Made by a program: the position numbers and the translations under genes
Notes under the pieces: generated by a model
Told to the model about the DNA's origin: nothing
The model's database searches: none
Seen by the model: the letters and a program-made list of their open reading frames with translations, nothing else
Shown here: one piece after another, positions 1 to 12,650 of the stretch
Numbering within the stretch: the stretch's first letter is position 1
Layout: every line of letters begins with the position of its first letter
Assembly (NCBI GenBank): GCA_944470555.2
Contig: OX104127.1
Location: forward strand, 113,488,741-113,552,740
Direction: 5' to 3'
Length of the DNA stretch: 64,000 bases
DNA from: Heterobilharzia americana
Lineage: Eukaryota; Platyhelminthes; Trematoda; Strigeidida; Schistosomatidae

Positions 1-885
1 GTAATGTTTTACACGAATGAATTGAAGAATTCAGACAAACCACGTATTGTTTTATTGGAAATCACGTTACTGGTCTCAAAGATATTTAGTTATGGATTTA
101 TACTACTCATGAGTAGTATAACTTTAATTTGTATTAAATCATGAAATGCAAGTCAACAGAGGGTAGCAAGGATAGGTATTATTTAGAAAAGAGACTAGGT
201 AAGCATATTCAGGGAACAATAATGATGGCAATTCAGAGGCACATGTAGATAAATGTAAATGGAGGGAGTGAAAAATCACAATCACCACAGAGAAAATGTA
301 ATCAAGAATGAGTAGAGTTTAGGAATGATTTACCAGATTGTAATAGTTTAACGACAGCTTCTCTTTGGAAGCACAAACTTGGTTCCAACCATTTGATTGG
401 GGCAAATTCAGTTAAACGGAGAAGAATACGATTGTTCTTCAACAGATTTCAAGATATCCACCTGGTTCCCTGTATCAATGAAGTATCTTTTAGTCGTGTT
501 TTTATCCCTGCAGGAATTTTTTAAACGTTTAAAAAATTAAAAGCTTCCACTCTCTTTGTGCTTTAGAATGTACATTTGCTTTGGCAGACACGCTTCAGTT
601 CATATATGCAACGGGATCAAGCATGCAAGTTATACTTGTCGAGTTTTGACTACATTAGTGAAAAAGCTTTTTGAGACGTGGAGATAAACCTAGTTGCAGG
701 ATTCATTGATCAATGACTTTACGTACTTTATTCACGATTTCTTTGGATGTATTCCTCCAACCTCATCCCACAACGATTTGTTTTTGATTTCAAGTCAGTG
801 TTCGTATCGAATTTATATCATTTAGGGAACTACTGAAAGCCTGGTAACATTATATATTTGTTTCATCCTAGGCTGCGACACTTCA

Positions 886-886
<1 letters not shown>

Positions 887-930
<44 letters not shown>
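887..930. repeat. (TA)22 microsatellite
   Basis: An uninterrupted run of 22 TA dinucleotides. It produces the meaningless run of alternating Ile and Tyr in the overlapping minus-strand frame. Confidence 0.97.
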
Positions 931-932
<2 letters not shown>

Positions 933-2299
933 TGTACAGCTTGAGAGTGAATTCGCTGAAAAGAATCCTCTTTGCTGAATATTCTGTTTTAGATAAGACT
1001 CTTTCAATGTCTTGAAGTAATTTAATTTCTAACAAGTACTATTTACTTCGCTGAATTGAAAGTTGTTACAAGACGATACTCTTCTTTATACAACAAAAAG
1101 GGTTTTTGTTTATTCTGATTTACTACCCAGTGCTAGACAGAGTAAATGCATAGGTTATATTTGAAGTTATAAAGCTTGGAGCACGCTGTGAAAAGAAACA
1201 AACAAAAACTACCAAGATCTAATTCTGAGTCTTCTAAGAATATGAATTATAGCCAGTAAAGATTAGAAAGGTGTTTTTAAACTAAGAATATGCATGTTGT
1301 TCCAGCGTATTTACTCCATGCCAAGCAACTCTTACTAACAAAGCAATCAAGAAAAGCACTTTAAGTAGTTTGGTGGTATAATATCAAAGATATACGTATA
1401 CAACACAGCATAAAATATTTATAAATATGTATATTTATGAGGGCCCTGACTATTACTAGGCCTTTCTAGAAGGGCATACCCCTTTTACTTTCCTTCTCCA
1501 ACCAGTCTGATATGTACAGGTAGCTTCACGTATTTTTTCTCGAAATTTCGAAGCAACACGATTGATCATGAAAAGCTTCAGTGATTTTCTACTTCTTTCG
1601 TAGATATGGACAATCTTATCGTACACCATAACATGATCATATACTGGACTCATTCTTGGACTTGTGATGCTGAATAAACTTCTATTACATAGTCACTTGA
1701 AGAATTTGAAAGCATTTTCGCGTAACTGTTCAGAACGTTATGCGTAATCAGAGTGTTTGTAACTTTCAATCCTACAGGGAATGGATTTTCCACAGCTGAA
1801 AAGATAGTTACAAAAGGTAGTTAGGATGTCAGTGAGCCACTCTTTCAGTGCATCTACTTGTTCGTTTGAAGTTTGAAATCTGCACTTATGAAGACTAAAC
1901 ATTTAACCGAAACCTACGTTGACCGCAAATTTAAGTTACTGCTGTTCTCTTTTTAAACTACCAGCGATTAAACTCCCTTGACATTTGTATCATTTTATCT
2001 GCATCTTATCTTTATTTTCTCAATTACTTCTTTGATATCTAATGTATTCGAACATTACTTTTGTTCTAGAGTTATTACACTTAATAAATTCACAGTCTCT
2101 CAACGTCTAAAACATGCTATGTTTGAGTTCAGTTCCTTTAAATTTCCTGATTTTTTTAACATAAGAGTAAAACGTAACCACTGTGGTCTGCCACATATAA
2201 ATTCATTTTCATGGTTTTATTATATGTACCAAAAAGTGAAAATACACTATTTATTACATTACATTTCCGACAAAACTTATCGTCGATAGTCATATTTAA

Positions 2300-2345
2300 A
2301 ACAACCCCACAACTATGAGACATAGTTTATATAATTCTAACTTTT
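2300..2345 (-). repeat. Short dispersed repeat shared with 36.4 kb and 53.7 kb
   Basis: The stretch around the words CATAGTTTATATAATTCTAA is closely matched at 36393-36432 and 53696-53733, always in the same orientation. At 36.4 kb it lies just upstream (minus strand) of a Penelope-like N-terminal remnant, so it may mark the 5' region of that element. The family assignment is an inference. Confidence 0.4.
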
Positions 2346-4753
2346 TCATTGTCTTCGCTTTATAAGTAGCAGGATTTTCTATAAATCCAGAACAATTCCT
2401 GAGTCATTCCTGTTGCATATGTTTGGTACCGGCTCAACAAAATAAGATTCGGTTATCCACTCTCAGTTGTCTCTGATATTCACTTCTAGACTGAAGATTT
2501 TAAGACTAAGGGTTATGAGAACTATATATGCCTCATAAACTTACTCTTAATAACTGGTAAACAGATGGTAAGAAAATGACGTAAATTAAACTCAATACTT
2601 TAGTGGGTGTTTTTTGATTTCTACACCTGTTCTGTAAAATATATCAGTAAATTTCATTTCATTTAAATAAAAAAATTGTTTTGAGGAAAATAAACCTTTC
2701 ATATCCTGTTTTTATCTACTAAAAATGAAGTGAGACTTTGTCTCAGAATGAAAAATGTTCATTCTAGACCAAAGACAAGTAAATAAACCAGTTTTTTAGA
2801 TAAGCAAACAAATTTTGTTCAAATGAGAGTAAATTTTAACTTTTACATTTAACGATTAGCATTTATTAAAATAAGCAATTGAGAAAATCTAGTAAACCAT
2901 CTGCAAATTCATTCAGAAAATTGTCATCAGGATATATTTCAGCTGCTGATATCATCGTTATATTCAAAGAAGTAAAATGTAAATCAGTGTCTGATATCCA
3001 TTGAAATACTTTGGTCATGAAATATCCATAGAGATTGAAAAAATTCTACTTTGGCAAGCGCTTAGAAAGACACAGTTTAAACATGCATTCTTGATGAATC
3101 AGTCAGTATCATCTGAAACCTATCAATACTTCATCATATCATGACCCTATACCTACAATTCATTATCTTTTATTTTGTATAATTATGTTGATTGAGGTGT
3201 ACAGAATTTAGACTAAGATATTCACACTTAACTAAGTATAGCATCATACTAATAATAAGAATTTACCCTCTAAAGTACACTGTAAACACATATTTTGCTC
3301 TGAAACTTCTGAATGTCGACAACTTTCTGAGGTAAGAGTTCTGATTATGGACAGCTCCTTGAATGCAGATCTCACATAAGCATGAAAGTGATGATCCACT
3401 TAACGATAACCTGACCTTACCCTATTCATTCATACACTAGATGTCCATAATAAAAACGTAATTTACTAGTCAATCACCATACTCATAATCAACATTGTGT
3501 AAAGTGCTAAAAAACATAGTATCCGTTATCTTAGTTAATTAGAAAAGCTCCTGTTAATTTGGAAAAAACAAAAGCGGGTTTTTCTGAATGTCTTAAGAGC
3601 ATAGTTTTCATATAAAGTTGGAGTTATTGAGTAAAACCAAGTCAGACTGTGTAAACAAATCAATAACAACGTTATTGCACGACTGATTGAAAATTAAAAG
3701 TTTTTATCTCTTCAATTATGAGAATGAACTATTTGATGCATCCTAAGTTTATAACTAAATAAAGTAAGAGCATTGAGAAAAAGCTTTGTGACTGGCTTTT
3801 TAGGTTGTTGTTTGTGCCTTTCTGGCAAGTATGCAATCATATAAGGAGAAAAACATGTAACGTAAGGAGCAATCCCTGGGTACGATATGCTATGCTGGCA
3901 CCAGCTTAGTGGGTGAATTTCATAGTTTATAAGCTGAGACTGAGTGATCCACTAACAGGCAGTCCTTAAAGGGTAAAAATCACCTGGTCTGTCAAACAAC
4001 AAGCGCCTAGTTAGGAATTTTATATGGAGATAATGCTTAGTTTCTCAGATTGGTCGCATCTGCCAAAGATTGATCCCGAAGTACAAATTTGGCCAGCAAT
4101 CAATAGAGATAAGAACCTCAGAGAATCAGCCGCAGAATGTAATCAGAAGTGTCTTTTAAGGTTGACAAGGATAAGTATAAATTTAGGCTAGACCAAGTGA
4201 AGTGGCATTTTTCAAAGACACTGAAGCTGAAAAGCGGTTCATTGTGTTCATTAAGGCTTAGAATTTTATTATTGCTTCTTTAAAGTCATCTCACTATTCT
4301 TTCATTCATTTTGAAGGATAATTATAGCTCCAGAAACCTGTCTGATGTTGTGTGCCTATTTCTATGAACAGGAGGGTTTGGCTGGGACGGCAAGATTGTT
4401 CAGAGAGACCCCTATCTAGGGTTATTTACAATGATAGGCAGCATTCCGCTGGTACCTAAAAACTATAGGTTTGATTTGCGCTTTTATTATAATATACAGA
4501 GTAAACATCAGTAAGGTATTCAATTACCGACATAATTGAGCAACGTAAGACACTCGGACAAATAGTATAGTTTATTAAGGTGTTATTTATGGTCATCTTT
4601 TCTCTTCTACTGTCAACTTTTTATGACTCATTAACTCCACTGTCCACGAATATGGACATAACCAGAATAAATGTTCAGAGCTACATCTGGAAGTGATTTC
4701 TTGAGATAGGTGTTATCTCACCAATAGGGCAGGGTAAAAAATACGTTCTGTTT

Positions 4754-4880
4754 ATCTTCAAGTTGATATTCACCACTGAACAACATCAGCTGGAGGTGCA
4801 ATGTAAACCTGGGACCACTGGATAGTTGCTTAGTTCTAGTATGTAACTTCTCAGCAGTATGCAGCCGTGACAGGTAGAAT
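4754..4880 (-). mobile_element. Hammerhead-SINE fragment, ribozyme plus 3' tail, degenerate
   Basis: On the minus strand this reads as a decayed hammerhead (CTGAGAAG in place of CTGANGAG, the CATACTA loop, then a damaged GAAA side). It continues into the family's tail: CCCAGG, a Pro/Thr-free spacer, CAGCTGATGTTG and a run ending near ATCAACTTGAA. It lies head-on to a second fragment of the same family at 4900-5145, making an inverted pair like those at 14.1-14.6 kb and 58.0-58.3 kb. The ribozyme core is too altered to be expected to cleave. Confidence 0.6.
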
Positions 4881-4899
4881 ATGAAGATCAGATCTCAAA

Positions 4900-5145
4900 G
4901 ATGCCACTAGATGAAGTTAGCGCTATGTTGATAGAGCTAAGAAAATATGAACCGCTGGACCCCAAACCAATGGCTCAATGGTTATGTGCTTCGGCCTGAT
5001 GGTCATAAGTACATGCCGCTAAGAAGTCAAATACTGGGGAGAAACAGTTATCCATCATTCCCAGGTTTTCACTGGTTCCCCAACTGAAGACAATCTTTGA
5101 TGATTATCAACTTGAAACCAATAAATCCTCATAAACCCCAAAGTT
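4900..5145 (+). mobile_element. Hammerhead-SINE fragment, plus-strand partner of an inverted pair
   Basis: From about 4905 this matches the body upstream of the tRNA-like part in the 14.3 kb copy (GCGCTAT, then the GAACCGCTGGACCC-like stretch). It then has the A-box-like ATGGCTCAATGG near 4969, a deletion that removes the B box, a ribozyme remnant with GAAACAG at 5041-5047, and the tail CCCAGGTTTTCACTGGTTCC followed by ATTATCAACTTGAAACC. It is old and incomplete, and the ribozyme is not functional by inspection. Confidence 0.6.
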
Positions 5146-5149
5146 GAAT

Positions 5150-8100
5150 TTTGTTATAATTCTTTTAAAGCGAAATGCGGAGATATTCGGAGAAAGTTCA
5201 TTCAATCACTAAAAATGTGTACACTTATACATGTATATTATAGATCTCACGAAACAGTAAATGATCCATAAGTATGGATTAGTTACCGAGTACTCAATAA
5301 ATGTCAATGAAAAAGAAAAACTCAAAGAATAAACATTTACCCTACCCTGTTGTTTGACAGTTATTTCGAACGTGACTATGAGGCATCAGTGGTAATCCTA
5401 TCACTACTTTGAAGTACTGATGATTACTACAGAACGGATATTATCTTCACCTTTTTATCCACTTTTGTTGCATAATATGGTAGTAGTGGGACTATTATTT
5501 TTGTACTGTTTTCAAAATTTGGAATTCACACAAACCATGGATTCCCGTCAGTTTCAAATACCAAGTTCCTATCATGAAAAATGTGTATCTCAAAAAACAG
5601 TATCATAATCTTAAAAGTTATGAGCTTTCTTTCATCTCTGGTCAATAAAGTCAAAATTTGGCAAGACATAACTGTTATGTCTTTATTCACAAAACGTTTG
5701 ATAGCCATTTATAGTGTTTGAGATAGGAAATTTACAACCTTTGGAATATTATCCCCTTACTTGTTTATTAGCACACTTTAGTTTTCATTTCTCCTTTGTC
5801 AGAATTCTGAGAAATGTAACTCTTATTAAAAGAATACTTATCAGTGATGGTGTAGCTACCCATTAAATTATTTACCTTGATTTAAGATTTTTTTGTTTAA
5901 AAATAGGTTCACAATACTTTCAATAGACTAGTTGTAAACAGTTAGTAAACCCTTATGTCATTCATTTTGTCCTTAGTTTACATAATTTAGCCTACTTAAT
6001 CCATTATTTATCTTTTATCTTGAAGCTTTACAGTGTTTTGTTTTACTGCTGAGTAAGTTTCTTAATACTTACATACCTTTCCAGGTTTTGTCCAGGTCTT
6101 AAACGGAGTACAATGATGTGCCAAAACCGCAACGTCAGGTTACAATGTAACTTTGTATGTACAGAGATATTCCGTAAAGTTATTTGTCAGTATAACACAA
6201 GTAATACCTTTTATAAAAGTTTGTTGCATATTTACTTAAAGACAATCTTAATTTCCGCTGTACACTTGGGGTTATATCAGTGTTGCTTGAAATTTTTCTA
6301 AGCATTGCATACGATTGTCATTACTCAACATAATGTTCAACAAACGTTTATTAATGTGGATGTTGTTCTCAGATAATGATGAAGGTTTTTCCTAAGAACA
6401 ATAGCTTGCTGAATGGGATTATCGATTTTCAAATTATTACAGGTTTGCACGGTATCAGCAGGAACACTATTTACAACAAAACAATTAAGAAGCTGACAAA
6501 CTATTCAGCCGTGAGAAATGTCGACATAAGCTGTGCAATTTTTAAGCAATTCACACACTGATGATTTCAATAAAGGATATACTGATCCATCCAAATCACC
6601 CCACCAGATTCAGTCATTCTAAGCAATGCAACTGTGTGCGTTGAATTTGCCTAGGTATACCACTCATGAACTTGGTCGCGAATGAGTAGAGTGACCGTTT
6701 TAGTGCTTAGATCACTCATATCTGCCTAGCGAACTTACAGATAAACATCAGTGGTTTCTTAATTTTCGTGCTTTACAGAAACAAACTTTAATGACTTCAT
6801 GGTCAAGTATTTCTATTGTTTGAGCAAAAGTGTTACTTTATCCAGTAAGTTTTACGTGGTAACACTTAGTCAGATCTTAAGTGCTTTGATTCAAGCATTT
6901 ATTAAATGAGTTGGGCACATTTTGCATAGGCTAACACATTTATCAAGTGAGTTACGCTTAGAATGATAGCACTATTACAATTCATCACTTAGTATTAATT
7001 TACCATACGTTAGGCAGTTTCAGCGCAAACCAAGAATTTTGCGAAGTGATTTCCTCACCCCACTCAGTAAAACAAATCTGATGATATTTTAAATAATATT
7101 CCAGTTGTTCTCAAACAGACTAAACAATCATCTTAGTTCGCTCAAATTATTAATACTAATTTGTATAACCACCACCTGAGAAATGACATCTTTTATCAAG
7201 TACACACACATAAGTAATGAATCTTGACTTTGCCGATTTGGACTACAATTACTTTAGCAAATTCTTTACTGTAATAATAAATAGAGACTTAGTAACATTT
7301 AATGACTTGCCACTTGTAACGGCCAGATGTCTTGAATTCGCACTAAGCAATTTAAAGTAAAGTTCAATCAATCAATTTTGATAAAGACGCGAAAAGAACA
7401 TTAGTTTGAAATCTAGTCTGACGTAGTAACTATCCATATGAATTAATTCCATTTCCCCACCAAGACTACCTCTTATAGTGTTACAGACAACCTAAAACAA
7501 AGTAGGCTCTCTTCGAAGTAAAAAGAGGTATTCTTTCAGTCGTTTCCTGAGGTGGCGAACTTAGACGTTGAGAAAAAACCGCAAAATAATCCAAGGAGTA
7601 TCTAACGTATGTATTATGTTTCCATGTACCTCCATAGTTACTAATTTTACTGAGGTGATTTTCTCCTTGTATAAGGGAAATACATTTAAAAACTGGAATA
7701 TATTTACAACTTGCCACTCATAATCACAAGTGGGAATAATTTGGTTGAAAAGAACATAATTTCCTCAACTCATTAAAATGGATGTTATTTACAGTAAAAA
7801 TTGAGTAGGACGAGAGTGCTTACATGTGTTCGTGATGTGTGAAAAACAGAACTGTAAACATCACTCAATGGATAAAAGTCAACGAAAAGTCAATTCCAGA
7901 TGTTTACAACATCAAGTGATAAAACTGCTTTTGTCAACATCATAATGGTGAGTTGTTAGCATCCAACGAGAATAAGTACAGCTGTCATCTCGAAATTCAT
8001 TTATCGTTGCCTCTTATCCTTGAGCAGCTAGAAGACTGCAATGAACACTGACTTTCTTATTCTGAACACATAAGCCAAGAAAATTTCTCATGACAATTGA

Positions 8101-9479
8101 TAGCGTTTCTTCGAGATACGTTGGATAGATTCAAGTTTGAAATGTGATACCCGAATAATATCTTTGTCATACAAATACACAGGAATACAGTGTTTAGTTT
8201 TTAGCATGTCCCCAAACTTATAGGTGTATCGCACTTTAGATTGTTCATTAATTACATAAAGATTAAGTTCAATTAATGTGTTGATAGCGTATGATTGCAG
8301 ATCCAAGAGAGAGGGATATGTATTTCCCACTGTAATCAAGGTTTTCGACAAAGCTCTCTGATGAGTGATTTAAAGCATGAAGCCCAGCTGTAGGCTCTCC
8401 AGTGTATCATCCCTAAATCAACAGGATCTACTAAAGTGGACTGTGATAGTGAGTGACCTAGACTGATAATCGAGCTCCACACTAGCTGTACATAACTTGG
8501 TCACTATTGCGAAATAGATAACAAGACGCTGGTGACCAATGGTCAGAGAAAGTGAGTGGTCAGATTTTTAAGTGGGTCATTGGCTTAAGAGCGAATTGGC
8601 ACACTAAATAAAGGAATAAATTTCTATGCAGCAAAAATCCACGTGAAACCCGAAGATGGTAACCCTAGCACAGTAATAATTACACTCAACAAATAAGACT
8701 ACTGCTGAACGAATTGTTTCATTACATACACTAGGATTGAAACATTAGAGGAATACGGAAAAAAATAAAATCAGAATATGAGGAAAGTTATTACCAAAGT
8801 GTATACAGACAATCTAAACAACAGTTTTGAACAGATAGTATGCCTTCATCAAAGTAAGTGAATATCTCTAAGTGGATTAATGTGAATAAATTAAGAAAAC
8901 TAGATAATGTTTTCAAAAACGTAGACTTAATAATGATGTTGAGCTTACTGGAAGAACTAAAATACTGTTTGAACGGGAAAATACCAGAGGTTTACTACTG
9001 TATCAAACCAGTAGTTTTTAAATTTTAAGACAAAACTTATTAATTAGTCGAAATGGGCGTAATGAGATTACCAGTTTCTTCATTAGTACTAACCGAATTT
9101 ATGGACAACAAGAATAAAGTAGAATTTATTTCCAATCTGAATACTAAGGAGATATATATGGAGGTGATATGGTATTGTGCTGATGAATATTGTATTGAAT
9201 AATTGTTCGACATCTTTGTGTTACTGTGCGTTTATAGTTTGATTTCGTGATAACAGAAAAGTAGGAAAATAGAGGCGGATTTATCAAAAAGTTCTGTTAT
9301 TTACAAAAAAAATCTTATGTCTATGTACTTCTTAAAGGCTATCTGTATAACCTCAAAGTCGTTAGAATCAATTAATTCGTTGACATACCAAATCAAATAT
9401 TTACGCATATATTACTATAGGTGTAAAACTTGGGCACTGTGGTAGAATTTGATTCCATATTAAATTTGTTGATTTGATT
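5150..9479. other. AT-rich stretch without recognised genes
   Basis: No frame longer than 87 codons, no recognisable domain and no convincing exon. The sequence at 8360-8700 is slightly less AT-rich and looks like an old repeat, but I could not place it in a family. Confidence 0.5.
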
Positions 9480-9755
9480 TATTTGATGGCGTTTTGAGCA
9501 TAAATTACTGCTCATCATCATATCAATATAATCACGCTACTGTAGACATTTTATTTTTATAGTTATGTTACCTTATATGAGTTGTTTTTATCGGAAGCAA
9601 AATTTTCCATATCTCTAGTATAGGTGTTGCATGTTGATTCGATGAACAAAGATTCAGTAATCAGTCTCTCTCTCCACCTAATTATATTGCACTTAAGTAC
9701 AGTGGCTTTATCCCACCCTGTTGTATGCTTATGTTAATGCAGACATAGCAATTAT
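9480..9755 (-). pseudogene. Penelope-like element, C-terminal end and 3' UTR
   Basis: Read on the minus strand this gives GWDKATVLKCNII, then WRERLITESLFIEST, ending in a stop near 9576. This pattern (Trp-Asp-Lys-Ala, then a Glu-Ser-x-Phe-Ile block) matches what follows the GIY-YIG nuclease core in PLE proteins as I know the family. The non-coding tail runs through TAACATAACTATAAAA and a GATATGATGATGAGCAG motif to the words CAAAACGCCATCAAATAAA. The same 250-base segment occurs in opposite orientation at 12793-13085 and, more decayed, at 36.6 kb. It abuts the 3' end of the RTE element at 9756. Confidence 0.65.
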
Positions 9756-9789
9756 TATTGTTATTTGTCCCATGTGTTCCTAATGGAAC

Positions 9790-10095
9790 ATAGGGCTTCA
9801 GTAGCACGTATCCATTGCACGCTCTTCTCTGCAAACTTTTGAACCTGGTTCCACGACAGCCCAGAAGCTCTCATTTCCTCTTCTTATGACCTCGTCCATA
9901 TCACCCTCGCCTCGGACGACCAAATCGCCGTTTCCCATTTGGATTCCACTCGAGTAACTGGCCTGTCGTGTAATGTTCTTAATTGGCCTTCTCAGTGTAT
10001 GCCCAATCCATATCCACTTCCGTCTGCATATTTGTTGAGCGATAGGTTCTTGATTGGTTCATTGACAGGCCAGAGTTCCTTGTTGCTTACTCTTA
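9790..10095 (-). pseudogene. RTE C-terminal segment
   Basis: The minus strand carries the remainder of the RTE protein after the reverse transcriptase: a segment corresponding to NQ.RTYRSTNMQ, then the tryptophan-rich stretch and the line equivalent to GHTLRRPTGDI that is better preserved in the copy at 21750-21830. Several frames are needed to read it. It ends about 20 bases before the ATT-rich 3' terminus near 9770. Confidence 0.6.
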
Positions 10096-11226
10096 TTATT
10101 CTGGCCATCTGATATTCAGTGTCAGTAACGACCGTAAGCAGTTATTGATCAATGTCTGTAGTTTGTTGGAAATCCCTTTCGTAACGCACAAAGTCTCTGA
10201 GATATTCAGAAGCACTGACTTGACGTTAGTGTTGAAAATCCGGATCTTGTTCCACATGCTGAGTGCAGAAGATCTCCATACTGGTTTCAGGCTAATGAAC
10301 GCCTGTCGTGCTTTTCCGTTTCGTCTGTGCCACCTGTAGTTGAAACAATGCTTCCTAGATAGGCGATAGAGGCTACTTCCTTTAAGTTGCACCCGTTGCT
10401 GGTGACTGGAGTTTGTTGTTGTTGATGGTGGTGTTGGTTGGGTATCTTCATCACCTCTGTCTTCTCTATGTTCACTTGAAGTCCCGTCTTCGCTGCCCCG
10501 CCTCTTCTGCCAACTTGTTGGATCTTACCTGTAGATCTTCGAGTTTGTGTGACATTAGACATAAGTCATCGTTGGTGAAATCTAAATCTTCCAGAATCCT
10601 TTTCCCGGTGCAGCGTTTCCTTCACTTCTCGCTCCTCACGGTCCGCTGCATGATTCAGTCCACTTCAGTCAAAAAGATCATGGGTTTTAGTAGACAGCCT
10701 TGTTTTACTCCTGTCTTCACTTCAAAGGCATATTTGAGCTTCCCATTGTGAATTACTTGGCTGGCACGTGGCGTCCTCATATAGTTGTTGAATGAGATTG
10801 ATAAAGGTTTGTGGTATTCTGTAGTGTTGAAGCGGTTTCCAAATCACTTCTCGGTCGACGCTGTCAGAGGCCTTCTCAAAGTCGATGAAGTTGAGGTAGA
10901 GTTGAGTTGACTGCCATTCTATACTCTGTTCTATGATGATGCGTTGTGTAGCGTTGCAATTTGGTTGGCACATGACTTGTACTTCCTGAATCCAGCCAGC
11001 CTGCCTGTTCCGGTCGTAGTTTTGAATCCAGTGCATCCTTTAGCCTCTCCAGGATGATACGGCATAATATTTTGCTTGGTGTGAACGGGAGAGTGATTCC
11101 GCACCAGTTCTTGCAAAGACATAGGTCACTCTTATTCGCGAGTTTGACAAGATAGTCCTTCTTCCAATCTGCAGGCAAATTCCTTTCCTTCCAAACCTTC
11201 TGCATAAGGTGGTGTGGTGTTTGCAT
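10096..11226 (-). pseudogene. RTE reverse transcriptase domain, frameshifted
   Basis: The reverse transcriptase is spread over three frames. At 11226-10876 it reads LPADWKKDYLVKL, then KNWCGITL (usually NWRGITL), SKILCRIILERLKDAL and LRPEQAG. After a shift near 11040 it gives LYLNFIDFEKASDSVDREV at about 10904-10848, the first catalytic block, where the usual FEKAFDSV has Phe changed to Ser. Next comes VKQGCLL near 10700, then stops. The second catalytic block reads FTNDDLCLMSH near 10560-10592 in place of the usual FADD form. NIEKTEVMKIPNQ and LGSIVSTTGGTDE follow. After another shift near 10320 it reads KARQAFISLKPVWRSSALS and KGISNKLQTLINNCL. With this many lesions it cannot make an active protein. 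Confidence 0.85.
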
Positions 11227-11657
11227 GTCCGCTGTTGTCTCTGTGTCTGCTCACAGTGCTTCTGTCGGAATTCCATCTGGTCCTGCTGCTTTCCCACACT
11301 TCAGTAGCTTTATGGCGTTCAGGAGTTCGATTTTTGTGTTCACTGATAGTTCTGTGACTGGGAGGCAGGTGGTATTTCTGGAAGAAGTGCAGGTGGTGGT
11401 GGTCGATTCAAGAGTTTTGTGGAGTGGTCAGCCCATCGTTTCCTTTGTTTCTCTTCTTTCCCAATTAAATTTCCATCATCATCTTTTATTGGTTTCATCT
11501 GTGTTGATCTCCTCCCAGATAGCAACCTGGTTATTTGATACAACGTTGTCAGGTCTCTCCTACATGCAGCCTATTCTGCTTCACTTGCCAATGTGTCGTA
11601 GAAGTGTCTTTTGTCTTTCCGTGCACTCTTCTTCACTTCTTTGTCCAGTGTAGTGTT

Positions 11658-12400
11658 TTATACATTGTACTCAGTTCCTCCTCTCTTTGAGCATCTTTGC
11701 ACTGGTTTGTCTTCTGCTTCACCATCCTCCTCTCCTTGCTCTATCAGCTTCCATGTATCCATCGAGAACCATTCCTTGTCTTCTTTCTTCTTCCTTTTTA
11801 ATACGGCTGTGCAGGTTTCTTTCCATATCTCTTTCAAAGACTTCCAGTGTCCTTCCACACAGACCATCACCTCACCGAGCGCTTCTCGACCCATGGTTTG
11901 TACTCTTCCTGTGTTGTCCCCTCCCAGTTTGGCATTCATGTCGCCCATTAGAATTTTGATATCACCAACTGAGGTCTTGTCCAGTGTTGATTGAAGTTGT
12001 CTGTAGAATTCCTCCTCCTCCTCTTGCTCTGCATTATTTGTAGGTGCACAGTGTAGCATTGTATGATTGTGACCTTTCTTCCTTTTCAGTTGAATCTTGC
12101 TGTCATGATCCTGATGCTGGAGGAGATTGGTTCCCACTGCATGAGAGCCTTCGATGCTCTTGAGGACATCATGATAGCCACTCAAAAACACAGTGTGCTC
12201 GTGGTTGTCGTCTGGGTGACAATATCGGAGTAGATAATTGATTCTCCAGTTGACAGTTTGGAGAGTCCACTTCCATTCCATCTGCTTTCGAAAATTCCTA
12301 ACACTTAAGTGCGATACGTTCACATCTCGTTTGCAATCTGGGCTGCCTTACTGGGTTCAAACATGGTGCGGACATTCTATATCCCCACGTTTACTTTCGC
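11658..12400 (-). pseudogene. RTE endonuclease domain (exo-endo-phosphatase fold), disrupted
   Basis: This domain nicks target DNA so that the element can be copied in by target-primed reverse transcription. The frame starts on the minus strand near 12385 with a decayed NVRTM block (the usual start of this domain after a Trp-Asn pair) and is soon interrupted by stops. From 12323 to 11658 it is open for 221 codons. In it are CHPDDN, HTMLHCAPTNNAE (the usual CYAPTNDA block), a Glu-rich EEFYRQLQSTLD, and DIKILMGDMNAKLGGDN, which carries the conserved Gly-Asp-x-Asn catalytic region. The first Met of the 221-codon frame is not a natural start, because the domain begins upstream of it. Confidence 0.8.
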
Positions 12401-12650
12401 TTTCATCGAGAGAAGAGAAGACACATGGGGTAATTGGCTTCCCGAAGGCTTTCACCAACTGGCGTCATTTCGCCTCTCCGATTCCAGCGAGGAATAACTT
12501 TGTTTTTATTTTTTATATTTTGTTGGTGCTGTAAAGTTTCTTTAGCGGTTAGATTTGTAGGGTTGCTAGCCCTATTCTTAACCTTCCGTCTTTACTCAGG
12601 CTTAGGACCGGCTAGTAACTAGTGAACTAGTTAACCAGGCGAGGTTAGGC

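Larger units (their letters stand above)
1..4753. other. AT-rich intergenic or intronic stretch
   Basis: No exon, RNA gene or recognised retroelement coding remnant could be supported here apart from the microsatellite and the short dispersed repeat listed separately. The open frames present (for example a 103-codon frame at 1978-2289) have no recognisable motif and are of a length expected by chance in AT-rich DNA. Old, unrecognisable repeats probably make up part of it. Confidence 0.5.
9756..12650 (-). mobile_element. RTE-clade non-LTR retrotransposon, near full length, decayed
   Basis: A LINE with an apurinic-endonuclease-like domain followed by a reverse transcriptase, both on the minus strand and both broken by frameshifts and stops. 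The 3' end (about 9756-9775) is a short ATT/AAT-rich repeat, typical of the RTE clade and also seen at the copy near 22030. Its 5' part extends to about 12650, beyond the endonuclease start near 12400. It is clearly less AT-rich than its surroundings. Protein motifs resemble the schistosome RTE-like (SR2-type) elements; that sub-family label is inferred from memory of the family and is not proven. Fragments of the same family occur at 18.2-19.4 kb and 21.3-22.0 kb. The long plus-strand frames over this region are antisense shadows. Confidence 0.85.

Noticed and set aside
887..930. Coding repeat of alternating Ile and Tyr
   Set aside because: It is a (TA)n microsatellite.
1978..2289. 103-codon plus-strand frame with a hydrophobic start resembling a signal peptide
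   Set aside because: AT-rich DNA yields Phe/Ile/Leu-rich frames by chance. It also ends next to a dispersed repeat on the opposite strand.
10413..12534. Long plus-strand open frames across the RTE element (up to 142 codons)
   Set aside because: They are antisense to a clearly recognised minus-strand endonuclease and reverse transcriptase.
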